This document shows positions 1 to 4,901 of a DNA stretch of 6,223 bases, piece by piece. Numbering within the stretch: position 1 is the stretch's first letter; every line of letters begins with the position of its first letter. This DNA is from Clostridiales bacterium. GTDB taxonomy: Bacteria > Bacillota > Clostridia > Oscillospirales > Oscillospiraceae. The stretch covers positions 1-6,223 of the forward strand of contig JAJQFX010000133.1 in NCBI GenBank assembly GCA_021200895.1. Reading direction: 5' to 3'. The position numbers and the translations under genes were made by a program. The notes under the pieces are model-generated. The model saw nothing but the letters and a program-made list of their open reading frames with translations. It was not told the DNA's origin and did not search any database.

Positions 1-275
1 GGCGAGGCCCCGAAGCCCCTCCCTGAGCCGCCTTCTTTCCCCTATTTCTTGGCGGAGCAAGAAATAGGGCCCCCGGAGGGAACAAACGTTGTTCATTTAA
101 ATATCTTCATCTAAGGAACGCGCCCCCGCCGGGAGGGCAAGCCGTTGTTCCTTCCACGAACCATATCTAAGAAACGAAACCCCGCCGGAGGGAAGCCACC
201 TATTTCCTTATGGTATCCTTGTCTAAGGAACGGATGGCCCCCGGAAGCCATCCCCCTTTTCCAGGGAAATACCCC
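1..275. repeat. Degenerate tandem repeat array, about 56-bp period, hairpin-rich
   Basis: No plausible gene lies here. Three units begin with CTAAGRAACG at 111, 167 and 223, exactly 56 bp apart. Each then has a CCCCSCCGG-type core, a GGG/AAGCC segment and a TTCC-rich tail. A shorter related unit begins near 57, and remnants run to position 1, so the array probably continues outside the window. Most units contain a short perfect stem, but with different arm sequences: 40-51 with 58-69 (12 bp), 80-84 with 90-94, 113-119 with 147-153, 160-165 with 209-214, and 232-238 with 247-253. The last unit abuts the stop codon of the minus-strand regulator. None of the stems has a T-tract on either strand, so I do not call them terminators. 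Function is unknown. Confidence 0.6.
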
Positions 276-1343
276 TCACCCGCTGCTCCTTACCATCAGC
301 CGCCAGTCCAGCAGGCGGCTGCGGGGCGGCTCCCCGTGCATCAGGGCCAGCAGCTCCTGGGCGGCCACCTGCCCGGTCTTGTACTGATAGTGGCTCAGGG
401 AGGTGATGGTCACCGGCTCCATCTGGCTGTAATAGCTGTTGTCAAAGCTGACCACGGCCACGTCCTGGGGCACCTGCCGCCCCAGGGTCAGCAGCTCCCG
501 AATCAGGAAGTGGGCGATTTCGTCATTGTAGCACACCACGGCGGTGACATCCGCCAGCCGCTCCTTTAAAAACCGCCGCAGGAATCCCGCGTCCTGCTGG
601 TTCACCAGGGCCAGGCGATCCTCCGTGTCGTACCAGCAGAAGTGAGCATCCTCCACCGTCAGCCCCGCCTGGAACAGGCCGGTCAGCAGGCCGTGGTACC
701 GCTGGGGGGCCTGCATATCGTCGCACTTGAAGATGCCCCCCACCCGCCGGTGGCCCTGGCCGATGAGGTGCCGGGCCAGCTGGAGGCCGCCGCCGAAGTT
801 GTCGTCACAGACGGAGGGGAACTCGTCCAAATCCCAATAGCTGCCCTGGAAGAAGAGGACGGGCACCCCTTTCTCCCGCAGCGCCCGGTACAGGTCGGCG
901 TTGGCGCAGGGCAGCGCCGTCTTGCTGCCCTCCACCAGGATGCCGCTGAGGGGCTCTGTCAGCAGCTGCTGCAAAATCTCCCGCTCTCGGCTGACCCGGT
1001 TCTCCGTGGCGTAGACCATGGTGGGGTAGCCCCGCTGGGCGAACACCTGCTGGGCGTTGTGCAGCACGGTGGGGAAGATATAGTCGTCCACAAAGGTGAC
1101 GAGGATGGCCACCGGCGGCGGGGCGGCGGACTGGCTGCCGGACAGGTAGCTGCCGCTGCCCTGGCGCTTTTCAATGATGCCGTCCTCCACCAGCAGCTGA
1201 AGGGCGTGGCGAACGGTCTGGCGGCTCATCCCGTAGCGGCGGGACAGGGCCTCCTCCGTGGGCAGGCGGTAGCCGGGCTTGCCGCCGCTGGCCGCCAGCT
1301 CCTCCCGGAGCAGCCGGGCCAAAACGATATATTTCGCCGCCAT
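276..1343 (-). CDS. GntR/LacI-type (AraR-like) transcriptional repressor
   Basis: This is a 355-residue cytoplasmic sugar-responsive repressor. Residues 1-70 form a GntR winged helix-turn-helix; visible motifs are RLPTEEALSRRYGMSRQTVRHAL (split as RLPTEEAL at 26-33 and GMSRQTVRHAL at 38-48) and the wing KRQGSGSYL at 59-67. Residues 77-355 are a LacI/periplasmic-binding-protein effector domain ending in the typical VRSSG. The order VTFVDDYIFPT, GILVEG, GIFKCDD and CYNDEIA closely follows Bacillus subtilis AraR as I remember it, so the ligand is probably a sugar. No sugar-utilisation gene is in the window, so the ligand and targets cannot be assigned. The start at 1343 is set by AAAGGAGG at 1351-1358, 7 bases upstream; an in-frame ATG at 1490 would begin inside the 1384-1544 repeat and is rejected. 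Only weak promoter elements are visible at 1369-1400, at the edge of that repeat. Confidence 0.9.
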   Translation of the reverse strand: MAAKYIVLARLLREELAASGGKPGYRLPTEEALSRRYGMSRQTVRHALQLLVEDGIIEKRQGSGSYLSGSQSAAPPPVAILVTFVDDYIFPTVLHNAQQVFAQRGYPTMVYATENRVSREREILQQLLTEPLSGILVEGSKTALPCANADLYRALREKGVPVLFFQGSYWDLDEFPSVCDDNFGGGLQLARHLIGQGHRRVGGIFKCDDMQAPQRYHGLLTGLFQAGLTVEDAHFCWYDTEDRLALVNQQDAGFLRRFLKERLADVTAVVCYNDEIAHFLIRELLTLGRQVPQDVAVVSFDNSYYSQMEPVTITSLSHYQYKTGQVAAQELLALMHGEPPRSRLLDWRLMVRSSG

Positions 1344-1383
1344 GGGCGCACCTCCTTTGTGCGGTATGCCATATATTCTATTC

Positions 1384-1544
1384 AAGGAACCTCTGAATAA
1401 ATGAACGAGAGCGAATTGCGAGGAAATTTGCGTCAGAAAAAGGCGCAAAAGCGCAGGAATCCTGACGGATTTCAAGATTTTGCAACGCATTTATGGCGGA
1501 AATTTACCGCAAGGTGCCGAAGTGCATTTGTTCAGAGGTCCCTT
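1384..1544. mobile_element. MITE-like dispersed repeat, 161 bp
   Basis: The ends are 20-bp inverted repeats matching at 18 of 20 positions: AAGGAACCTCTGAATAAATG at 1384-1403, and the complement of AAGGGACCTCTGAACAAATG at 1525-1544. The interior is structured. GAAAT-TTG-CGTCAG (1423-1436) pairs with CTGACG-GATTTC (1462-1473), enclosing a GCGC-AAAA-GCGC hairpin (1443-1454), and GCGG/CCGC pair at 1496-1510. There is no transposase or convincing coding sequence, which fits a non-autonomous miniature element. I could not define a clean target-site duplication: the flanks read ...CTATTC and AAGTTG.... It sits about 40 bp upstream of the regulator start, so it may supply or alter that gene's promoter. 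It could instead be a non-mobile structured intergenic repeat. Confidence 0.6.
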
Positions 1545-1686
1545 AAGTTGATAACATTGCCTTTCAGGGTAAGGAGGTGCAAAGCACCGGAAATGCCGCT
1601 TGACGGCGGAGCCATTAACGTAGTGATTACAACAACTTCTTGCCGCGCCGGAAAGCAGGCAAACTTTTTTTGCGGAGCCGCGACGC
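1545..1686. other. Structured intergenic stretch, function unknown
   Basis: Between the MITE-like repeat and the next promoter there is a perfect GGTGC-AAA-GCACC hairpin (1576-1588) that overlaps a good Shine-Dalgarno sequence (AAGGAGG, 1571-1577). An ATG follows at 1593. That frame reads MPLDGGAINVVITTTSC and continues without a stop into the 40-residue gene at 1752. The stretch also contains a terminator-like hairpin with seven Ts (1640-1671). It could be a leader, a second dispersed repeat, or the decayed 5' part of a gene. I see no decisive support for translation from 1593. Confidence 0.3.
1640..1671 (+). terminator. Possible intrinsic terminator
   Basis: TTGCCGC (1640-1646) pairs with GC-A-GGCAA (1655-1662), leaving one bulged A. 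The loop is 8 nt. AC and then seven Ts follow (1665-1671). The stem is short, and no clear gene or promoter lies upstream on this strand, so it may be an attenuator or chance. Confidence 0.4.
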
Positions 1687-1720
1687 TGTCCAGATTATTG
1701 GACACTTGCCATGCTATACT
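1687..1720 (+). promoter_or_regulatory. Extended -10 promoter with an upstream dyad
   Basis: TGCTATACT (1712-1720) is a good extended -10 element, 31 bp before the start codon at 1752. No good -35 is present at 16-18 bp. Instead the region holds a perfect inverted repeat TGTCCA-GATTAT-TGGACA (1687-1704), covering the usual -35 position. That placement suggests an activator or repressor site. The protein that binds it is unknown. Confidence 0.45.
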
Positions 1721-1751
1721 GGTCTCATCAAACAAAAGGAGGCTAACCGCC

Positions 1752-1874
1752 ATGCAGGTAAGAATTTGTTATGTCAGAGGCCATGTGGAAGTGTACGATC
1801 AGTTTGGAGCGTTTTTGTTCTCCGCCGACAGCATGGGCGAGGCGCTGGCTGAACTGGAGGAGGATGCCGCCTGA
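1752..1874 (+). CDS. Small hypothetical protein, 40 residues
   Basis: ATG at 1752 follows AAAGGAGG (1735-1742) at ideal spacing and lies downstream of an extended -10 element. The product is soluble, with no signal peptide or membrane segment. Residues 1-25 look beta-rich (RICYVRGHVEVYDQFGAFLF) and residues 26-40 form an acidic helix (SMGEALAELEEDAA). The plan resembles a small beta-hairpin plus helix domain. I have the impression that similar tiny proteins occur in gut Clostridia, but I cannot name a family. The same frame is open upstream to 1401; the ribosome site argues for 1752. The next gene has its own promoter, so co-transcription is unlikely to be its main mode. Function is unknown. 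Confidence 0.7.
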   Translation: MQVRICYVRGHVEVYDQFGAFLFSADSMGEALAELEEDAA

Positions 1875-1929
1875 CCATACACCCCTAGGAGGCGCCGAAA
1901 AATTTTATCGAAAAATCGGAAAAAACCTC

Positions 1930-1958
1930 TTGCACAAATCGAACATATGTGCTATTAT
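1930..1958 (+). promoter_or_regulatory. SigA-type promoter of the LexA-box gene
   Basis: TTGCAC (1930-1935), a 17-bp spacer, and TATTAT (1953-1958) preceded by TGC form a near-consensus extended -10 promoter. Transcription should start near 1965. A LexA-like box fills the spacer. Confidence 0.8.
1940..1953 (+). promoter_or_regulatory. LexA-like operator 1
   Basis: CGAACATATGTGCT compared with the Bacillus SOS box CGAACRNRYGTTYC matches in the first 11 positions and at position 13. It differs at 12 (G for T) and 14 (T for C). It lies between -35 and -10, an ideal place for repression. One half-site is imperfect (GTGC instead of GTTC). Confidence 0.55.
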
Positions 1959-1972
1959 AGGGAACAAGAGAT

Positions 1973-1986
1973 AGAACAAACGTTCC
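1973..1986 (+). promoter_or_regulatory. LexA-like operator 2
   Basis: AGAACAAACGTTCC matches the Bacillus SOS box at 13 of 14 positions and has a perfect GAAC-N4-GTTC core. It is centred about 15 bp downstream of the predicted transcription start. Its centre is 33 bp from that of operator 1, close to three helical turns, so both would face the same side of the DNA. Confidence 0.65.
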
Positions 1987-2015
1987 CAAGCTGGAACCAG
2001 ATTGGAGGATCTGCC

Positions 2016-2270
2016 ATGGAAACCGTCTATTTTACCACCCGGAGCTTTATCCGGCATGAGGATAACGTCATCAACTTTGAGGAATATAAGGAAAAGCTGG
2101 CCGCCCAGCAGGCGCTGCTGGCCGAGCCGGATGAGCCGGAAGCCCCCGCCCCCCAGGAGGCCGCGGCAGCCGGACGGCGCACCCTGGCCCAGCTGCGGGA
2201 TAGGCTGGATGTGGCGGCCTCCGCCGCCATGCTGCTGGTGGCGGTCATCACCGCAGTTGTGATTCTGTAA
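2016..2270 (+). CDS. Putative SOS-inducible small tail-anchored membrane protein
   Basis: This 84-residue protein starts at ATG 2016, 7 bases after GGAGG (2004-2008); the frame is open from 1947 but an upstream start would lie inside the promoter. Residues 1-20 are polar with an NVINFEEYKEKL motif. Residues about 18-36 look helical, 37-50 are a Pro/Glu/Ala linker (PDEPEAPAP), and 54-65 form a basic amphipathic helix (RRTLAQLRDRLD). Residues 65-84 are one hydrophobic span ending exactly at the C terminus. The positive charges before the span predict a cytoplasmic N terminus. The promoter carries two LexA-like boxes. By analogy with YneA, SidA and other LexA-controlled small membrane proteins it could delay division after DNA damage, but it has no LysM domain and I recognise no family. 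A toxin role is an alternative. Confidence 0.75.
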   Translation: METVYFTTRSFIRHEDNVINFEEYKEKLAAQQALLAEPDEPEAPAPQEAAAAGRRTLAQLRDRLDVAASAAMLLVAVITAVVIL

Positions 2271-2276
2271 CCGGAC

Positions 2277-2316
2277 AAAAAAAGAAAACGCCTGAATGCA
2301 TCACTCAGGCGTTTTC
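2277..2316 (-). terminator. Strong intrinsic terminator, probably bidirectional
   Basis: A perfect 12-bp stem (2284-2295 with 2305-2316; GAAAACGCCTGA) has a 9-nt loop. On the minus strand it is followed by seven Ts (2283-2277), making it an excellent terminator for the predicted small RNA. It also lies 14 bp after the stop of the plus-strand membrane-protein gene. On that strand only the arm's own TTTTC serves as a tract, so termination there may leak. Confidence 0.85.
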
Positions 2317-2386
2317 AAAAAGAAGATGTCCTTCTGTGTTTCTGGTAACGCGATTGCAAAACCCGCACAGCCGTCTCACCCTCAGC
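2277..2386 (-). ncRNA. Predicted small RNA, about 110 nt, unknown family
   Basis: A consensus minus-strand promoter (2393-2421) and a strong terminator (2277-2316) enclose about 110 nt with no credible gene. Transcription would begin near 2386-2388. Besides the terminator stem, the RNA can form AGAAG-GACAT-CTTCT and a CTGTG/CACAG stem around a 27-nt loop. A 24-codon GTG frame (2379-2305) has GAGG directly touching the GTG and only a 7-9-nt leader, so translation is unlikely. The HAD-gene terminator just upstream makes it an independent transcript. The small SRP RNA is excluded because its GGAA-loop signature is missing, and it is too short for 6S RNA. It converges on the LexA-box gene, so it could pair with read-through mRNA from that gene. 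Confidence 0.6.
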
Positions 2387-2392
2387 GCAACT

Positions 2393-2421
2393 ATTATAAC
2401 ACGAACCGACCGTTTTTGCAA
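2393..2421 (-). promoter_or_regulatory. Consensus promoter for the small RNA
   Basis: On the minus strand TTGCAA (2421-2416), a 17-bp spacer and TATAAT (2398-2393), preceded by TGT, give a near-perfect extended -10 SigA promoter. No annotated gene lies immediately downstream except the short non-coding interval ending at the 2277-2316 terminator. Confidence 0.8.
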
Positions 2422-2449
2422 GAACGGGAAAGAAAATTTTTCACAAAAA

Positions 2450-2500
2450 GGAAAAATAAAAGGGGCGGCTTTCTGGCAAAACAACGAATGGCCACCCCTT
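2450..2500 (-). terminator. Terminator of the rpe-HAD operon
   Basis: On the minus strand AAGGGGTGGC (2500-2491) pairs with GCCGCCCCTT (2469-2460), a 10-bp stem with one U-G pair. The loop is 21 nt, followed by TTATTTTTCC. It lies about 100 bp past the HAD stop codon and just before the small-RNA promoter. Confidence 0.7.
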
Positions 2501-2578
2501 CCATTTTTCAAAAAGAGTGGCTATATCCGCTGATTACAACGCGTTTTCACAACTTTTTATCCCGTTCCCTTCGGCTGC

Positions 2579-2602
2579 GACAGGCGGAACGCCCCGCCTG
2601 TC
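2579..2602 (-). repeat. Hairpin overlapping the HAD stop codon
   Basis: A perfect 9-bp stem GACAGGCGG/CCGCCTGTC with a 6-nt loop includes two bases of the TGA stop codon. There is no T-tract, so it is more likely an mRNA 3'-end or stability structure than a terminator. Confidence 0.5.
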
Positions 2603-3344
2603 AAAGGGTCTGCGCCAGGCCGGGCAGCTCGGCCATGGAGCGGATGCGGAGCATATCCTCCGTCCCGGCGGCCGCTGCATTCTCCATCCGGAACCATGCC
2701 CCGTGGGTCTCCGCCTGACCGTCCTTCCCGTCCTCCGGCCGGAACCAGACCCCGTGCATCCCCGCCCGGTCAGCCCCGGCCACGTCCCGGCGGGGGTTGT
2801 CCCCCACAAAGAGGCAGTCCTCCGGGCTGCACCCCGCCTTCTCCAGGCACAGGGCAAAGAACCGGGGGTTTGGCTTGTCCGCCCCCGCCTCCTCACTGCA
2901 CACCATGAAGTCAAAGTACGGCAGGAAACCCAGCCGCTCCAGCTTGGCCAGCTGCCAGCCGGCGGTCAGGTCGGTGCCGATGCCCAGGCGATAGCCCTGG
3001 GCCTTCAGCGTTTTCAGGCACGCCTCCATGCCAGGGGTGGGCTCCATGGCGTCCAGCAGGGTGTTCCAGTACAGGCCCTCCATTTCCCGCGCAAAGGTCA
3101 GGGGCTGCCCCAGCCACTCCAGGATGATTTGGCAGCGCAGCACCCGGCTGTGGGTGGCCCCGCACTCATGGCCCACCCGGCGAATTTGCTCCCGGTAGGC
3201 CTTCCAGTACAGGTCATAGAAGCGGTCATAGGAGACGCCGAACCGCTCCTGGGCGTAGGCGGCCAGGACAGGGAATGCCACGGCGTCGGCCTTGGTGTAG
3301 CTGTACAGGGTGTCATCAATGTCGAACACTATGGTGTGTATCAT
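2601..3344 (-). CDS. HAD-superfamily phosphatase (subfamily IA-like)
   Basis: This 247-residue soluble hydrolase has all four HAD motifs. Motif I is VFDIDDTL with nucleophile D8 and acid/base D10. Motif II is Thr124 (IGTDLT), motif III is Lys157 (ADKPNP), and motif IV is GDN(181-183) with D187. The helical insert between residues about 15 and 100 is a C1-type cap, as in YjjG-like and phosphoglycolate-phosphatase-like enzymes. It probably removes phosphate from a small metabolite; the substrate cannot be read from sequence. The start at 3344 is supported by GAGGTGG, which overlaps the stop codon of rpe. Only 9 bp separate the two genes, so they are co-transcribed and may be translationally coupled. 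Pairing with rpe may mean a role in clearing a sugar-phosphate side product. Confidence 0.9.
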   Translation of the reverse strand: MIHTIVFDIDDTLYSYTKADAVAFPVLAAYAQERFGVSYDRFYDLYWKAYREQIRRVGHECGATHSRVLRCQIILEWLGQPLTFAREMEGLYWNTLLDAMEPTPGMEACLKTLKAQGYRLGIGTDLTAGWQLAKLERLGFLPYFDFMVCSEEAGADKPNPRFFALCLEKAGCSPEDCLFVGDNPRRDVAGADRAGMHGVWFRPEDGKDGQAETHGAWFRMENAAAAGTEDMLRIRSMAELPGLAQTL

Positions 3345-3353
3345 GCCGCCACC

Positions 3354-4004
3354 TCACAGCGCCCGGAAGGCCCGCACCGCCGCCGCCACGTCCGGGGCGT
3401 TGAACACGGCGGAGCCGGATACCAGGATGTCCGCCCCGGCGGCCTTGCACAGGGGGCCGGTGGTGGCCAGGTTCACGCCGCCGTCCACGCTGATTTCCAG
3501 CGCCAGGCCCAGGCGGTCCCGCTCCGCCCGGATGGCGGCGATTTTCCGCTCACTCTCCGGCAGGAAGGTCTGCCGCCCCTGACCGGGCTGCACCCCCATG
3601 ACCAGGGCCAGGTCGATTTGGCTCAGCCAGGGCAGCATGGCCTCCACCGGCGTATCCGGGGAGCAGGACAGCCCCGCCTTGCAGCCCGCCGCCCGGATGG
3701 CCCGGATGGTGTCAGGGATGCTGTCCTCCGCCTCCACATGGAAGGTGAGGTAGTCCGCCCCGGCCTCCGCAAATGCCTTGACATAGCGCCGGGGATTCGT
3801 TATCATAAGATGCACGTCGAATACCGCGTCGGGCAGGGCCTTGTCCAGGCTTTGCAGCACCGGCAGGCCGAAGCTCAGGTTTTCCACAAAGTGGCCGTCC
3901 ATCACGTCGTAGTGTATCATATCCGCCCCCGCGTCCAGCACGGTGCGGCAGCACGCGCCCAGGACGGCAAAGTCAGCGGCAAGTATGGAAGGGCTCAGTT
4001 TCAT
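3354..4004 (-). CDS. rpe: Ribulose-phosphate 3-epimerase
   Basis: This 216-residue protein has the family's usual length and TIM-barrel order. It interconverts ribulose 5-phosphate and xylulose 5-phosphate in the cytosolic pentose phosphate pathway. Visible signatures are SPSILAADF (4-12), metal ligands H31 and D33 in HYDVMDGHFVENLSFG, H65 in DVHLMI, and D174 in SVDGGVN. D33 and D174 are the expected acid/base pair, and SGSAVF near 196-201 is a phosphate-binding end. The flexible phosphate loop is unusual: MGVQPGQGRQ (136-145) where most family members have M(S/T)VNPGFGGQ, and the LNPxTP motif reads LSCSPDTP. It may be a diverged paralogue, for example acting on another ketose phosphate. Ribosome site AAAGGA is about 13 bp upstream. 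It is the first gene of an operon with the HAD phosphatase. Confidence 0.9.
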   Translation of the reverse strand: MKLSPSILAADFAVLGACCRTVLDAGADMIHYDVMDGHFVENLSFGLPVLQSLDKALPDAVFDVHLMITNPRRYVKAFAEAGADYLTFHVEAEDSIPDTIRAIRAAGCKAGLSCSPDTPVEAMLPWLSQIDLALVMGVQPGQGRQTFLPESERKIAAIRAERDRLGLALEISVDGGVNLATTGPLCKAAGADILVSGSAVFNAPDVAAAVRAFRAL

Positions 4005-4039
4005 ACTCTTTTTACATCCTTTCGTCTCCGTTCAGCTTC

Positions 4040-4060
4040 CAGGCAGCGGCGCGCTGCCTG
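4040..4060 (-). promoter_or_regulatory. 5'-leader hairpin of rpe
   Basis: A perfect 8-bp stem CAGGCAGC/GCTGCCTG with a 5-nt loop lies between the predicted transcription start (about 4068) and the rpe ribosome site. It could stabilise the 5' end of the mRNA. There is no T-tract, and it matches no riboswitch I know. Confidence 0.4.
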
Positions 4061-4074
4061 CGGCGACCTGCCTC

Positions 4075-4103
4075 ATTATATAGCATTTTTTCCGGCGTTG
4101 CAA
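4075..4103 (-). promoter_or_regulatory. Promoter of the rpe-HAD operon
   Basis: On the minus strand TTGCAA (4103-4098), a 17-bp spacer and TATAAT (4080-4075) lie about 70 bp upstream of the rpe start codon. This is close to SigA consensus. Confidence 0.8.
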
Positions 4104-4221
4104 CTATTTTGCGGAAAACCACATTTTTTCTACTTTTTGGAAAATACTCCACCTTTTTCAGCCGGATTTGTTTCAATGCGCGGAAAGGCGGGGCATTCGT
4201 CATATGATGGAGGTCGTCACA

Positions 4222-4819
4222 ATGACTGGAAAAACCCACTTCGCCTGCGGGGAGGCGCTGGCCGTCTGCCTGCTGTGCCCGGACAGCCCCCGGGCCCTGG
4301 TGCTGTGCCTGGGCGCGGCGGCGGTAGGCAGCGTCATCTCCGATGTGGACGTGACCACCTCCACCTCCCACCGGGAGCTGGTGCGCATCGTCTCCACCGC
4401 AGGCGGGGCGCTGCTGCTGGGCTGGGCGCTGAACACTATTTTCCAGCTGCACATTGAGCGGTTCCTGCTGCGGTACGCCGGGGCGGCGGAAATGGCGGCC
4501 TGGGCGGTGCTGTTTCTGGGGCTGTGCGTCTTTGGCGCGGCCCAGCCCCACCGCTCCTTCATGCACTCCCTGGCCGGGCTGGCCCTGCTGACCTTCTGCG
4601 TCTGGCGGGGGGCGGAGCCGCTGGCCGGGGCCTTCTTCGTGGCCATGGCCTCCCACATCCTGCTGGATCTCCTCAACCGGAAGGGGGGTGCGGCTGCTGT
4701 ACCCCGCGGGGTGGAGCTGGTCGCTTGGCCTCTGCTCCGCCGACGGGGCGGCAGACCGGGTACTGTGCGGCGTGGGCAGCCTGCTGCTGGTGGCCGGCAT
4801 TGTGCGGAGCCTGCTGTAG
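4222..4819 (+). pseudogene. YdjM-type membrane metal-dependent hydrolase, frameshifted at a G6 run
   Basis: This belongs to the YdjM/PF04307 family of inner-membrane metal-dependent hydrolases. GGAGG (4209-4213) sets the start at 4222. Before the break the family motifs are present: H6 (TGKTHFACG), D41/D43 (SDVD), H110 and H115 (HRSFMHSLAG), and H145/D149 (ASHILLDLLNRKG). Hydrophobic spans lie near 25-42, 60-74, 90-106, 115-128 and 135-150. At 4683-4688 a run of six Gs shifts the frame. Without one G, the reading continues as VRLLYPAGWSWSLGLCSADG and then a hydrophobic C terminus to TAG at 4819, giving 198 residues and a typical family ending. As written, the frame instead runs on to 4881 through the terminator hairpin with arginine-rich sequence. 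The cause could be a sequencing error, a true mutation or slippage. No convincing promoter was seen upstream. Confidence 0.8.
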
Positions 4820-4854
4820 CAGTTCCGCACAGGGCAACTTTCCTAAGCGCGTTG

Positions 4855-4888
4855 AAGCCTCAGCTTACCATGACAAGCTGAGGCTTTT
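4855..4888 (+). terminator. Intrinsic terminator after the hydrolase gene
   Basis: A perfect 12-bp stem AAGCCTCAGCTT/AAGCTGAGGCTT (4855-4866, 4875-4886) has an 8-nt loop and ends in TTTT before CCC. It sits in the gap between two converging genes. The minus-strand side lacks a T-tract, so it mainly serves the plus-strand gene, although the stem may help end mgsA transcripts. Confidence 0.8.
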
Positions 4889-4901
4889 CCCTTGTCGGCA
4901 G

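Noticed and set aside
1..275. CRISPR array or integron attC sites
   Set aside because: Repeats are too degenerate, with no constant repeat/unique spacer pattern, and no RYYYAAC/GTTRRRY pair fits.
642..1400. A 252-codon plus-strand open frame
   Set aside because: It is antisense to the regulator, and its composition is typical of a shadow frame in GC-rich DNA.
1887..1925. Repeated CGAAAAAT and a CCGA...TCGG dyad before the LexA-box promoter
   Set aside because: AT-rich arms without a GC stem or T-tract; not a convincing terminator for the 40-residue gene.
2305..2379. A 24-codon GTG frame inside the predicted small RNA
   Set aside because: GAGG directly abuts the GTG, the leader would be only 7-9 nt, and the stop falls in the terminator stem.
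2277..2386. Small SRP RNA or 6S RNA as identity of the small RNA
   Set aside because: The SRP GGAA-loop signature is absent, and the length and structure do not fit 6S RNA.
4081..4221. A LexA box upstream of the YdjM-type gene, as in Escherichia coli ydjM
   Set aside because: No GAAC-N4-GTTC-like sequence is present in this interval.
2517..4457. A 646-codon plus-strand open frame
   Set aside because: It lies antisense to rpe and the HAD gene, reads as low-complexity His/Gln/Arg/Gly-rich sequence, and has no ribosome site or family motif.
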